NCBI RefSeq assembly: GCF_049650445.1
Contig: NZ_JBASAD010000034.1
Coordinates: forward strand, 23,135 to 87,134
Reading direction: 5' to 3'
DNA from: Castellaniella sp049650445
GTDB lineage: Bacteria > Pseudomonadota > Gammaproteobacteria > Burkholderiales > Burkholderiaceae_B
Length of the DNA: 64,000 nt
Positions 41,564-50,596 of this stretch are shown here, in pieces. The notes beneath the pieces are model-generated. The model made no database searches. It was not told the origin of the DNA and saw only the letters and a list, made by a program, of their open reading frames with translations. The stretch's first letter is position 1, and each line of letters opens with the position of its first letter. The position numbers and the translations under genes are program-made.

Positions 41564-41666
41564 CCGCCGGGCCGCCCCAAGGCAAAAAGCGCCCCCTTGG
41601 GGGGCAGCAAGCAGGCGAAGCCTGCGCGGCGTGGGGGCTTTTTATTACCGCCGGGCCGCCCCAAGG
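41564..41666. repeat. Intergenic repeat element with 19-base direct repeats
   Basis: CCGCCGGGCCGCCCCAAGG occurs at 41564-41582 and again at 41648-41666. Between them a stem with GCCCCC/GGGGGC and T5 (around 41590-41645) looks like a second terminator. Very similar GGCCGCCCCAAGG / CCTTGGGGGGCAGC elements are common between genes in Bordetella-like genomes; I recall these from general knowledge. Confidence 0.7.
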
Positions 41667-41797
41667 TGGAACCATCCCTCTTGTAGCGCCTGAGTACCGG
41701 CTTGTTTCATCAATAACCCTGCTGATAAGGCAGTCATAATGGTTTTTGGTCGATTAAAAAATACGACAACGCCTTGATTTCTGGGAGAGGGAACGTG

Positions 41798-43801
41798 ATG
41801 TGGTCCAAAATGAGCCTGCGCGCGCGCATGCTTTCAGTCGTGGTTGCCATGGTGGCCCTGGGATTCATCGTGACGGTTCTGGTGATGGTCCGTCAGGCCG
41901 CATCCGCGCAAACCGAAGCGGCTTACGACTATGTCGAAGCGCTGGCGGTGGGAGAGGCGGAATCCGTCGCGCGCGAGGCCGAGCGCGCCCGGAACGCCGC
42001 ACATACCCTGGCGCAAAGCTTTCTGGGCATGCGTGCGGGTGTGGCGGATCGCGACACGGCGGTCTCCATGCTGCAGAATGTCCTGGCGGCCAATCCCTCG
42101 TTTTTCAGTACCTGGTCGGTCTGGGAGCCCAACGCCTTCGACGGCCAGGACGCTCGATTCGCTCAGCAGCCCAACCACGACGGATCGGGGCGCTTCATCC
42201 CCTTTTGGCACCGGGAGCAGGACAAACTCGTGATGGAGCTCCTGGTCGACTACGACAAGCCGGGTGCGGGTGATTTCTACTTGCGGTCGCGAGACAGTGG
42301 CAAGGAAGTCGTGCTCGACCCCTATGGCTACACGCTCGCCAATGGACAGAACGTGCTGATGACCAGTCTGGTGACGCCCATCCTCGACAATGGCAAGGCG
42401 CTGGGCGTGGTGGGGGTGGACATCACGATGGATACGCTCCAGGCGCGCGTCGACGAGATCAAGCCCTATGAGATCGGCTACGCCCGGCTGCTGACCCGCG
42501 AGGGCAGCTTTGTCAGCCACCCCGACAAGGCGCTCATTGGCACGAAGGAGGACCCGCAGTCCCCGCTGGGGCAACTGCTGCAGCATGAAGGCGTGCAGGG
42601 CTACACTACGGACCATGATCGTTTCTTGCAAGAAAAGACCTACACCGTGACCGTACCGGTCAGTATCGGCGAGTCGCGCAATGTCTGGACATTGGCCGTC
42701 ACCGTGCCGCTGAGCCGGGTGCTGGCGCATGTCGATGCCATGCGCAATACCTCGCTGGCGCTGGGTTTCGTCAGCATCCTGATCGTGTCCCTGATTCTGG
42801 CCTGGGCGCTGGAGCGGCTGGTGATTCGTCCGCTGGGCGGCGAGCCGGCGCATGCGGCTGACATTGCGATGCGGATTTCCAAGGGCGATCTGACGTCGAC
42901 GATTGCGGTGCGCCCGCAGGACAAGTCCAGCATGTTGAACGCCATGAAGAACATGCAGACGCAGTTGATGGGCGTGATTTCGGGCATCCGCGCCAACAGC
43001 GAGTCGGTGTCCTCGGCGGCGACGCAGATCGCGCAGGGCAATACCGATCTGTCCTCCCGCACCGAACAGCAGGCGGCGTCCTTGCAGGAAACGGCCGCCA
43101 GCCTGGAGGAACTGTCCGTCACGGTGCGCCAGAATGCGGACAATGCGGAACGGGCCAATGGCCTGGCCTCCAGCGCGGCGGGCATGGCGGGCGAGGGCAA
43201 CGCGGCCGTCAACGCGATCGTGGAGTCCATGGGCGAGATGACTGCAAGCTCGCAGAAGATGGGCGAAATCATTGCCACGATCGAAGGGATCGCGTTTCAG
43301 ACCAACATCCTGGCGCTCAATGCGGCTGTGGAGGCTGCCCGTGCGGGTGAAGAAGGCCGGGGCTTCGCGGTGGTGGCCGGCGAGGTTCGCACGCTGGCGG
43401 GGCGTAGTTCGGCGGCGGCGCTCGAAATCAAGGATCTGATCGAAAATTCCGTCAATCTGGCGCAGGCCAGCACGGCGAAGGTTCAGCATGCCGACCAGAT
43501 CATCGCTCGCACCTCTGCGGCGATTGGCGAGGTCGCGACGATCATCAAGGAAATCGCCACGGCGTCAGTGCAGCAAAGCGATGGGCTGGGCCAGATCAAT
43601 ATCGCCGTCAGCGAGATGGACAGCGTGACGCAGCAAAACGCCGCGCTGGTGGAGGAAGCGGCTGCGGCTGCGGCTTCGCTGCAGGACCAGGCGCTGCAAT
43701 TGGCGCAAGCTGTGGCGGTCTTCAAGGTCGAGGAAAGCCGTGCGCCGCAAATCGTCTCGGCGGGACCGCTGCAGAGGGTGTCCCGCCCAGGGGAATACTG
43801 A
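41798..43801 (+). CDS. Methyl-accepting chemotaxis protein with Cache domain
   Basis: The 667-residue receptor has an N-terminal membrane helix (~14-36), a periplasmic double-Cache ligand domain (~40-310; V-G-V-D-I-T-M-D-T-L near 210), a second helix (~320-345), a HAMP domain and the cytoplasmic signalling coil with the hairpin tip G-I-A-F-Q-T-N-I-L-A-L-N-A-A-V-E-A-A-R-A-G-E. The C-terminus has no CheR/CheB-tethering pentapeptide (it ends R-P-G-E-Y). Start after GGGAGAGGGAACGTG. The ligand is unknown; Cache domains of this sort often bind amino acids or organic acids. Confidence 0.93.
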   Translation: MWSKMSLRARMLSVVVAMVALGFIVTVLVMVRQAASAQTEAAYDYVEALAVGEAESVAREAERARNAAHTLAQSFLGMRAGVADRDTAVSMLQNVLAANPSFFSTWSVWEPNAFDGQDARFAQQPNHDGSGRFIPFWHREQDKLVMELLVDYDKPGAGDFYLRSRDSGKEVVLDPYGYTLANGQNVLMTSLVTPILDNGKALGVVGVDITMDTLQARVDEIKPYEIGYARLLTREGSFVSHPDKALIGTKEDPQSPLGQLLQHEGVQGYTTDHDRFLQEKTYTVTVPVSIGESRNVWTLAVTVPLSRVLAHVDAMRNTSLALGFVSILIVSLILAWALERLVIRPLGGEPAHAADIAMRISKGDLTSTIAVRPQDKSSMLNAMKNMQTQLMGVISGIRANSESVSSAATQIAQGNTDLSSRTEQQAASLQETAASLEELSVTVRQNADNAERANGLASSAAGMAGEGNAAVNAIVESMGEMTASSQKMGEIIATIEGIAFQTNILALNAAVEAARAGEEGRGFAVVAGEVRTLAGRSSAAALEIKDLIENSVNLAQASTAKVQHADQIIARTSAAIGEVATIIKEIATASVQQSDGLGQINIAVSEMDSVTQQNAALVEEAAAAAASLQDQALQLAQAVAVFKVEESRAPQIVSAGPLQRVSRPGEY

Positions 43802-43911
43802 TCGAATCCCACCCCCAAGACCTCACCGCGCCCCGCGCCGGCGCGGCCCGCAGGCCCCAGGCCGCCGTTCCGTGGCTGCTGGGCGCCTGCTGCTTTGCCA
43901 GCATCGCCTCG

Positions 43912-45021
43912 ATGCGGGCCTGCGACACGCTGCTGCCCGCGCTCGCGGACGAGTTCTCTGTCACGGTGGGGCAGGCGTCCCGGGTCATCTTCGTTTTTGC
44001 GGTGGCCTACGGCGTGTTCCAGCTCTGTTTCGGTCCCCTGAGCGATCGCTACGGCAAACTGCGAGTCATCGCCCTGTGCGCCCTGGCCTGCGTGATCGGC
44101 AACGGTATCGCTTTCTTCTCTCCGACCCTGGACTGGCTGGTGGCGGCGCGTATCGTCTCGGGCGCTTTCGCGGCGGGCATCTACCCGATGGCCATGGCCT
44201 GGGTAGGCGATAACGTGGCCTACGGCGAGCGCCAGGTGGCCCTGGCGCGGCTGGTGAGTGCCAGTGTGCTGGGCACGCTGGCCGGACAGTGGGTGAGCGG
44301 GCTGATCGCCGAATGGGTGGGCTGGCGTCCGATGTTTGCGCTGTTGGCAGGGCTGTTTCTGGTGGCGGGCGGTCTGCTGCTGCGCGCGGCACGCGGTGAC
44401 CTTCTCCCGGCGAGGACGGCGCGTCAGGGGCGGCCCGCGCTGCTGGGCATTCTGGCGTTGCGTCCGGCGCGCTGGCTGCTGATCGTCACCGCGCTCGAAG
44501 GGGCCATGGCCTTTGGCGCCCTGGCCTTCATGCCCAGCCTGCTGCAGCGCCATCATGGGGCTTCGCTTTCGCTGGCCGGCGGCCTGACGGCGTTTTATGG
44601 CGCCGGCGGATTCTTCTATTCGCGGGTGGCCGGCCGCTTGCTGCGCCGCATGGGCGAAGCGGGGCTGGCCGGTCTGGGTGGCGCGTCGCTGTGCCTGGGT
44701 TTTCTGATCTTTGCCTATGCGCCCAGTCTCGTCTGGATTCCCGCCGCCTGTGCGTTGTCGGGCTTCGGCTTCTACTGCCTGCACAACACCCTGCAGACCA
44801 ATGCCACCCAGATGGCGCCTTCGGCGCGTGGCGCGGCCATGGCGCTGTTCGCCTGCGTCCTGTTTCTGGGTCAGTCGGTGGGTGTGCTGGCGGCCGCATG
44901 GATCGCCGATCACGGATCGGATACGCTGATCTTCGCCCTCGTCGGACCGGGATTGCTGGCGCTGTCCCTGGTTGTGGCCCGGCGTTTCCGGGGGCGCGCG
45001 CTCAAGGAAAAGACACCATGA
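43912..45021 (+). CDS. MFS transporter (start uncertain)
   Basis: From the first ATG the protein has 369 residues and 11 to 12 hydrophobic helices, with the MFS loop motif F-G-P-L-S-D-R-Y-G-K-L-R near residue 40. The same frame reads on upstream without a stop, and residues P-W-L-L-G-A-C-C-F-A-S-I-A-S before the ATG complete the first helix, so the true start is probably further upstream. No ATG, GTG or TTG exists there; a CTG at 43798 behind AGGGGA, overlapping the chemoreceptor stop, is the best candidate. The substrate is unknown. ATGA overlap with the next gene. Confidence 0.85.
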   Translation: MRACDTLLPALADEFSVTVGQASRVIFVFAVAYGVFQLCFGPLSDRYGKLRVIALCALACVIGNGIAFFSPTLDWLVAARIVSGAFAAGIYPMAMAWVGDNVAYGERQVALARLVSASVLGTLAGQWVSGLIAEWVGWRPMFALLAGLFLVAGGLLLRAARGDLLPARTARQGRPALLGILALRPARWLLIVTALEGAMAFGALAFMPSLLQRHHGASLSLAGGLTAFYGAGGFFYSRVAGRLLRRMGEAGLAGLGGASLCLGFLIFAYAPSLVWIPAACALSGFGFYCLHNTLQTNATQMAPSARGAAMALFACVLFLGQSVGVLAAAWIADHGSDTLIFALVGPGLLALSLVVARRFRGRALKEKTP

Positions 45022-45920
45022 TGATCCGTGCGCGCGGTGCGCTCGCCGTGCAGATGGTCCTGCTGGTTTCAATGGCCATCTGGGGCCTGAACATCACGCT
45101 CGTCAAACAGCTCACGAGCGCGCTCGATCCGTCGACGATTGCCATGCTGCGCATGCTGGTCGCCAGTGCGACGCTGGTCTCGATCTGGCTGGTCCGCCGC
45201 CCGGCGCGGGTGCGCCTCGACCGCCGCCAGTGGGCCGGCCTGGCGGCCTGCGCCTTCCTGATGGTCTATTTGAACCAGATCTTCTTCACCGAAGGCATGG
45301 TGCGTACCAGTGCCACCAACGGCGCCCTGCTCATGGCGCTCGGTCCGCTGGTGTCGGCGCTGCTGGCCGCGCTGGCCTTTCGCGAGCGGCTGGGTTGGGT
45401 GCGCTTGTGCGGCGTGGCGCTGGGCTTTGGCGGCGTCGCCGTCATCATCCTTGGACACAGCGGGGCCCGGTTGGCCGTGATGGGCGTGGGCGATCTGCTG
45501 GTGATCGCGGGTGTCTTCAGTTTTTCCTGTGGCGGCGTGTTGATCCAGGGCATCGCGCGCCGGCTCGATGCCTTGACGATCAGCAGCATCATCTACGCGC
45601 TGGGCGCCCTGATGTTGATCGGGCACGCCGGGTTTTTGGGAGCGGGCTATGACGGTGTGCTGCCGGATAGCGTGTGGCTCTGGTTCCTGATCGTGTTTTC
45701 AGGGGCGGTGTCGACCGCCATCGTCAACCTGATCTGGAACAACGCCATCGCCCGCATCGGCGTGGCGCGCGCCGCCGTGTTCCTGTACTGGGTGCCGGTG
45801 TTCGGTGCGGCTTTTGCCGCCCTGCTGCTGGGCGAGCATCTGGGCTGGAATCACCTGGCGGGCCTGGTGGCGGTGATGGTGGGCACCTATCTGGGCACGC
45901 GGCCGCGCAAGCCCGGATAG
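45018..45920 (+). CDS. DMT-superfamily (EamA) transporter
   Basis: The 300-residue protein has ten predicted helices in two EamA repeats, with the typical first-helix W-G-L-N and the second-repeat E-R-L-G-W and G-E-H-L-G-W loops. Such proteins export amino acids, metabolites or drugs; which one cannot be told. It overlaps the MFS gene by ATGA, so the two transporters are translationally coupled. It converges on the amino-acid permease gene with 13 bases between stops. Confidence 0.9.
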   Translation: MMIRARGALAVQMVLLVSMAIWGLNITLVKQLTSALDPSTIAMLRMLVASATLVSIWLVRRPARVRLDRRQWAGLAACAFLMVYLNQIFFTEGMVRTSATNGALLMALGPLVSALLAALAFRERLGWVRLCGVALGFGGVAVIILGHSGARLAVMGVGDLLVIAGVFSFSCGGVLIQGIARRLDALTISSIIYALGALMLIGHAGFLGAGYDGVLPDSVWLWFLIVFSGAVSTAIVNLIWNNAIARIGVARAAVFLYWVPVFGAAFAALLLGEHLGWNHLAGLVAVMVGTYLGTRPRKPG

Positions 45921-45933
45921 TTCACTGCGCCGC

Positions 45934-47289
45934 TCAGGCGGCCGGCCGCTTCAGCCGATATCCCAGGTACAGTATCCCCAGCCACAGCGGCAGCACGTAG
46001 ACCGCCGGGCGGGTGTCGTCCAGTTGCGTCATCAGCCCGACCAGCAGCACCAGGAAGGCGGCGCACAGGTAGTTGGTCCAGGGGTAAAAGGGCGCGGGAA
46101 ACAGCAGTGCATCGCGCGCATGGGCCTTGCGAAACCGCAGGTGGACCAACACGATCATCATCCAGGTCGTGGCGGCTGCCGCCGTCGCCACGGCCATGAT
46201 CCGCATGAAGGCGCCTTCGGGCACCAGGAAATTGACGATCACGACCGCCAGGGTGCAGGCCGATGAGAACAGCACGCCGACCCAGGGCACCTGTCGCCGG
46301 CTCAGGCGTAGAAAGATGCGTGGCGCGTTGCCCTGTTCGGCCAGGCTGCGAAGCATGCGGCCGTTGCTGTACATGCCGCTGTTGTAGACCGAGATCGCGG
46401 CGCTCAGCACCACAAGGTTCAGGATGTCTGGCGCAGCGGGGATGCCCAGGCGGGAAAAGATCAGCACGAAGGGGCTGCCGTTCAGGCCGACCTCGTTCCA
46501 GGGATACAGCGTCACCAGCACCGCCAGGGCTCCGATGTAGAAGATCAGGATGCGCCAGATCACCTGGTTGACGGCGCGCGGGATGCTGCGTTGGGGATCG
46601 TCGGCCTCGCCGGCGGTGATGCCGATCAGTTCCGTACCGCCGAAGGAAAACATCACCACCACCAGGGACAGCAGCAGGCCGTGGACGCCGTTGGGCAGGA
46701 AACCGCCGTGAACCCAGAGGTTGTCGACGCTCGCGCCGCCGGTGCCGCGTGCGATCAGCACCCCGCCCAGCAGGATCATGCCGATGATGGCAGCGATCTT
46801 GATGAAGGCCAGCCAGAATTCGCTTTCGCCATACAGGCGTACGTTCAGCAGGTTCAGGCCGGTGACGCTCAGCAGCACGATCAGCGCGCTCGCCCAGGCC
46901 GGGAACTGCGGCAGCCAGTAGCTGACGTACAGACCCACCACCGAAAGCTCGGCCATGCTGACCAGGATGTACAGCAGCCAGTAGTTCCAGCCGGACAGGA
47001 AGCCTGCGAAGCCGCCCCAGTAGCGGTAGGCGAAATGGCTGAAGGCGCCGCTGACGGGTTCCTGAGTGGACATTTCCCCCAGAAAACGCAGGATCAGGTA
47101 GATCGCGAGGCCGCCGATCAGGTAGGCCAGGATGATGCCGGGGCCGACCAATTGGATGGAGGCGGCCGAGCCGTAGAACAGGCCGGTGCCGATGGCACCA
47201 CCCAGGGCGATCATCTGGATGTGGCGGTTCTGCAGGCTGCGTGCCAGGGTCTCGGGCGCGGCGCCGGATTCGGCAGGAGAGTCGGGCAT
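45934..47289 (-). CDS. APC-family amino-acid permease
   Basis: The 451-residue protein has 12 membrane helices and the amino-acid-permease signature at the first helix, H-I-Q-M-I-A-L-G-G-A-I-G-T-G-L-F-Y-G-S-A, plus F-S-F-G-G-T-E-L-I-G-I-T-A-G-E-A-D-D-P near residue 215. This is the AroP/CycA/ProY group; the exact substrate cannot be set by eye. It is downstream of trpGDC and the HIT gene on the same strand, so an aromatic amino-acid substrate is tempting but unproven. Confidence 0.92.
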   Translation of the reverse strand: MPDSPAESGAAPETLARSLQNRHIQMIALGGAIGTGLFYGSAASIQLVGPGIILAYLIGGLAIYLILRFLGEMSTQEPVSGAFSHFAYRYWGGFAGFLSGWNYWLLYILVSMAELSVVGLYVSYWLPQFPAWASALIVLLSVTGLNLLNVRLYGESEFWLAFIKIAAIIGMILLGGVLIARGTGGASVDNLWVHGGFLPNGVHGLLLSLVVVMFSFGGTELIGITAGEADDPQRSIPRAVNQVIWRILIFYIGALAVLVTLYPWNEVGLNGSPFVLIFSRLGIPAAPDILNLVVLSAAISVYNSGMYSNGRMLRSLAEQGNAPRIFLRLSRRQVPWVGVLFSSACTLAVVIVNFLVPEGAFMRIMAVATAAAATTWMMIVLVHLRFRKAHARDALLFPAPFYPWTNYLCAAFLVLLVGLMTQLDDTRPAVYVLPLWLGILYLGYRLKRPAA

Positions 47290-47340
47290 GGGAGAGGGAT
47301 GCGTGGAGGGTCGGAGGCGCTTCGGTCGTGCCCGCGCTTT

Positions 47341-47826
47341 TCAGCCGCTTCGAGGGGCGCGGTCAGCGTCGGGAATGTCTGTTTCCGGACCGTGGGCCGT
47401 CAGGATCTGCTGCAGGCGTTCGACCTGCGGCGCCAGTCTGGTGCAGGCCTGCGCCCAGGCGGTCGCGCGCGCGTCGTCGTGCCGGGGCGGAGCCCAGATC
47501 GCGTCCGGAAAGCAGGGGTCGCCGCGCCAGCGGGGGATCAGGTGCCAGTGCAGATGGGGCACCTGGTTGCCGAGGCTGGCCAGATTGATCTTGTCGGGTT
47601 TCAGCAAGGCACGCTGCAGGCGTTCGATCTGGAACACGGTGCGCATCAGGTGCAGGCGGTCCATGGGGTCGATGTCCGTCATTTCCGCCACGTGGCGGTG
47701 CCAGATGACGCGTAAATAGCCCGGGTGCCGGGGATCGTCCACGCGAATGATACGCAATTTATCGTCCTGCCAGAGCAGGGTGTCGTGGTTCGGCACGCAG
47801 AGCGGGCAGTCGGTAGAAAAGGTCAT
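47341..47826 (-). CDS. HIT family hydrolase
   Basis: The 161-residue protein has the histidine triad N-Q-V-P-H-L-H-W-H-L-I-P, which binds nucleotide phosphates and cleaves purine nucleoside phosphoramidates or dinucleotides. The N-terminal C-P-L-C pair is common in HIT proteins and may bind zinc. The ATG at 47826 starts M-T-F-S-T-D-C-P-L-C. It is 64 bases downstream of trpC and 51 upstream of the permease gene, possibly in one transcript. Confidence 0.9.
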   Translation of the reverse strand: MTFSTDCPLCVPNHDTLLWQDDKLRIIRVDDPRHPGYLRVIWHRHVAEMTDIDPMDRLHLMRTVFQIERLQRALLKPDKINLASLGNQVPHLHWHLIPRWRGDPCFPDAIWAPPRHDDARATAWAQACTRLAPQVERLQQILTAHGPETDIPDADRAPRSG

Positions 47827-47890
47827 GGAAAAGACGGAAGTGTTGACGGGGCCTGTCGCCCGCCGGGGCGGGCGCAGGGACGGGTCGCGG

Positions 47891-48685
47891 TCAGCGGGCG
47901 AAGAACAGTTCGTGCAGGGCGGTGCCGGGATCCGGCGCGCGCATGAAGGCCTCGCCGACCAGGAAAGCCTGGACGCCGTGCGCGCGCATGCGGTCGGCAT
48001 CCTCGGGCAGCAGGATGCCGCTTTCGGTCACGACCCGCTTGCCTGCCGGCACATCCGCGAGCATCGCCAAGGTGGTTTCCAGGCGCGTCTCGAAGGTCCG
48101 CAGATTGCGGTTGTTGATGCCGATCAGCGGGGTGTTCAGCGACAGGGCCGCGTCCAGTTCCTCGCGGTCGTGGACCTCGACCAGCACGTCCATGCCCAGG
48201 TCGGCAGCCACGGTTTCCAGTTCACGCATCTGGGCGGGCGCCAGGGCGGCGGCGATCAGCAGCACGCAGTCGGCGCCTAGCGCTCGGGCATGGATGACCT
48301 GATAGGGGTCGATCAGGAAATCCTTGCGCAGCACCGGCAGACTGCAGGCGGCGCGTGCCTGGCGCAGGTGATCGTAGCCGCCCTGGAAATACTGCACGTC
48401 GGTCAGGACCGACAGGCAGGCCGCGCCGTGACAGGCGTAGCTGGCGGCGATGTCCGCCGGGCGGAAGTCCTCGCGGATCACGCCCTTGGACGGCGAGGCC
48501 CGTTTGATTTCCGCGATCACGGCGGGCTTGCCCTGAGCGATCTTGTCTTCGATGGCGCGCGCAAAGCCGCGGATGTCCTGGCGGCTCTGGGCCTCGCGCA
48601 GGACTTCGGATTCACTGCGCATCTGCCGCGCGGTGGCGACTTCGGTGCGCTTGGTATCCAGGATTTTGGCCAGGATGTCATTCAT
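47891..48685 (-). CDS. trpC: Indole-3-glycerol phosphate synthase
   Basis: The 264-residue TIM-barrel enzyme closes the indole ring in tryptophan synthesis. Typical segments: I-A-E-I-K-R-A-S-P-S-K-G near residue 58, L-R-K-D-F-L-I-D-P-Y-Q near 115, V-E-V-H-D-R-E-E-L near 165, I-G-I-N-N-R-N-L near 188 and V-T-E-S-G-I near 220. It is a free enzyme, not fused to TrpF. The ATG overlaps the trpD stop (ATGA). Confidence 0.98.
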   Translation of the reverse strand: MNDILAKILDTKRTEVATARQMRSESEVLREAQSRQDIRGFARAIEDKIAQGKPAVIAEIKRASPSKGVIREDFRPADIAASYACHGAACLSVLTDVQYFQGGYDHLRQARAACSLPVLRKDFLIDPYQVIHARALGADCVLLIAAALAPAQMRELETVAADLGMDVLVEVHDREELDAALSLNTPLIGINNRNLRTFETRLETTLAMLADVPAGKRVVTESGILLPEDADRMRAHGVQAFLVGEAFMRAPDPGTALHELFFAR

Positions 48686-49716
48686 GCGGAGAACCTTTGC
48701 GTGTATTGGCGGAATTGTTCCAGTTTGTCGCGCGCGGCGCCCGAGGCGATCAGTTCGAAGGCCTGGCGGATGCCGGCGCCGATCGAGTCGGCGCGGTTGC
48801 CGGCGTACAAGGCCAGGCCGGCGTTCAGGGCGACGATGTCGCGGGCCGTGCCGGCGGTGTTGTTCAGTGCGGCGCGCACCAACTGCGCGGATTCGTCGCG
48901 GTTGGCGACCTTGATGCTGCGGTTGGACACCATGGTCATGCCGAAATCCTCGGGATGGATCTCGTATTCGCGGACCTCGCCATCCTTCAGTTCGCCCACC
49001 AGGGAAGCCGCGCCCAGCGAGGCCTCGTCCATGCCGTCCTTGCCGTGCACGATCAGCACGTGGCGCGAACCCAGGCGTTGCAGCACACGCACCAGGATGC
49101 CGACCAGATCGGGGTGGAACACGCCCATGAGCTGGTTGGCGGCCCCGGCCGGGTTGGTCAGCGGCCCGAGGATGTTGAAGATCGTGCGCACGCCCAGTTC
49201 GCGGCGCACGGCGGCGACGTTCTTCATGGCGCCGTGATGGGCCGGGGCGAACATGAAGCCGATCCCGGTGGCCTCGATGGATTCGGCGACCTGTGCCGGC
49301 GTGGCGGTGACCTGGACGCCCAAGGCCTCCAGGACGTCGGCGCTGCCCGACGAGGACGAGGCGCTGCGGTTGCCGTGCTTGGCGATCCTGACCCCGCCCG
49401 CGGCGGCCACGAACATGGCGGCGGTGGAGATGTTGAAGGTGTGCGAACCGTCCCCGCCCGTGCCGCACATGTCCAGCAGTTCCTCGGGGTAGGGGGTGTC
49501 CACGCCCAGCGCGAATTCGCGCATGACCTGGGCGGCGGCCGTGATCTCGCCGACGGTTTCTTTCTTGACCCGCAGGCCCATCAGCAGGGCACTGGCCAAC
49601 TGGGGGGACATTTCCCCGCGCATCAGCATGCGCATCAGTTCCAGCATTTCGTCGTGAAAGATTTCCCGGTGCTCGATGCAGCGGGCCAGGGCCTCGTTGG
49701 GGGTGATCGGCGGCAT
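48682..49716 (-). CDS. trpD: Anthranilate phosphoribosyltransferase
   Basis: The 344-residue enzyme joins anthranilate to PRPP. The PRPP loop is D-M-C-G-T-G-G-D-G-S-H-T-F-N-I-S-T near residue 82, followed by K-H-G-N-R-S-A-S-S-S-S-G-S-A-D-V-L-E and N-I-L-G-P-L-T-N-P near residue 180. Full length. It is the middle gene of trpGDC, 51 bases after trpG and overlapping trpC. Confidence 0.98.
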   Translation of the reverse strand: MPPITPNEALARCIEHREIFHDEMLELMRMLMRGEMSPQLASALLMGLRVKKETVGEITAAAQVMREFALGVDTPYPEELLDMCGTGGDGSHTFNISTAAMFVAAAGGVRIAKHGNRSASSSSGSADVLEALGVQVTATPAQVAESIEATGIGFMFAPAHHGAMKNVAAVRRELGVRTIFNILGPLTNPAGAANQLMGVFHPDLVGILVRVLQRLGSRHVLIVHGKDGMDEASLGAASLVGELKDGEVREYEIHPEDFGMTMVSNRSIKVANRDESAQLVRAALNNTAGTARDIVALNAGLALYAGNRADSIGAGIRQAFELIASGAARDKLEQFRQYTQRFSA

Positions 49717-49767
49717 GGTTGATTCCTTCTGTCTTCGTGTCTGTTCAGGTGGGTCGGCGCGGGGGCG

Positions 49768-50334
49768 TCAGAGTTCCAGGAAATTGCGCAGCAGCGCGTG
49801 GCCGTGTTCGCTGAGCACGGATTCCGGATGGAACTGCACGCCGTAGACGGGCAGGGTCTTGTGGGCGACGCCCATGATTTCGCCGTCGGCGGTCTCGGCG
49901 GTGATGTCCAGGCAGTCGGGCAGCGAGGCGCGCTCGATCGCCAGGGAATGATAGCGGGTGACCGTGTAGGGCGAGGGCAGTCCCGAGAAGACGTCGGTGC
50001 CCCGGTGCGTGATGGGCGAGACCTTGCCGTGCATGATTTCCCGGGCGCGCACGATGCGCCCGCCGTAGGCCGCGCCGATGGCCTGGTGCCCCAGGCAGAC
50101 GCCCAGGATCGGCTTCTTGCCGGCGAAGTGCCGGATCAGTTCGATGGAGATGCCGGCTTCGGCGGGCGAGCAGGGGCCGGGGGACACGCAGATGCGGTCC
50201 GGGGTCATGGCTTCGATGCCGGCGAGGTCGATCTGGTCGTTGCGCACGACCTGGACCTGGGCGCCGAGTTCGCCGAAATACTGCACCAGGTTGTAGGTGA
50301 AGGAGTCGTAGTTGTCCAGCATCAGCAGCTTCAT
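49768..50334 (-). CDS. trpG: Anthranilate synthase glutamine amidotransferase component
   Basis: The 188-residue type 1 amidotransferase supplies ammonia to TrpE. The nucleophile Cys is in I-L-G-V-C-L-G-H-Q-A-I-G, and the catalytic His and Glu in V-Q-F-H-P-E-S-V-L. D-N-Y-D-S-F-T-Y-N-L-V-Q-Y at the N-terminus is typical. Unusually it is not next to trpE, which lies 4 kb away; here it heads a trpGDC unit with its own leader. In many bacteria TrpG also serves as the PabA of folate synthesis. Confidence 0.97.
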   Translation of the reverse strand: MKLLMLDNYDSFTYNLVQYFGELGAQVQVVRNDQIDLAGIEAMTPDRICVSPGPCSPAEAGISIELIRHFAGKKPILGVCLGHQAIGAAYGGRIVRAREIMHGKVSPITHRGTDVFSGLPSPYTVTRYHSLAIERASLPDCLDITAETADGEIMGVAHKTLPVYGVQFHPESVLSEHGHALLRNFLEL

Positions 50335-50538
50335 GATCGGGTCGTCCTGGTCAGTGTCGGGAAACGAGCGCGCACACCGGAGCGGGCCGTGAGGGCTGAA
50401 GAATACGGGAGGGAGAGAGCGATACGGACATGGTCTTCCTTGGAGTCAGGAGCCGCCGCACCGGAGATAGATTCACGAAGACCTATGCCTGCCAGAACGG
50501 CGGCAAGGTGCGATGAATCACGCATGAGGATGCCGCCC

Positions 50539-50589
50539 CTAGGAGGAGCGCCACCAAAACGAAGCGTGCACGGTCGCGTGTGAAATCAT
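50539..50589 (-). CDS. Second Trp leader peptide, upstream of trpGDC
   Basis: A 16-codon reading frame encodes MISHATVHASFWWRSS, with tandem Trp codons four codons from the TAG stop. It lies 205 bases upstream of trpG. The first base of its ATG is the 8th base after a TAGAAT -10 box, so the transcript would start at or next to the ATG (leaderless), as reported for the trpL of Sinorhizobium meliloti. Downstream, GGCGGCA, TGCCGCC and GCGGCGGC (roughly 50536 to 50440) can pair in two exclusive ways, but I see no U-rich terminator. Ribosome stalling at the Trp codons would link expression of trpGDC to charged tRNA-Trp. Confidence 0.65.
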   Translation of the reverse strand: MISHATVHASFWWRSS

Positions 50590-50596
50590 GGCAAAC

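Noticed and set aside
50331..50525. 64-codon minus-strand frame whose stop overlaps the trpG start by ATGA
   Set aside because: It lies inside the proposed trpG leader RNA, has weak ribosome signals and a composition like random GC-rich sequence. The overlap is suggestive but not enough.
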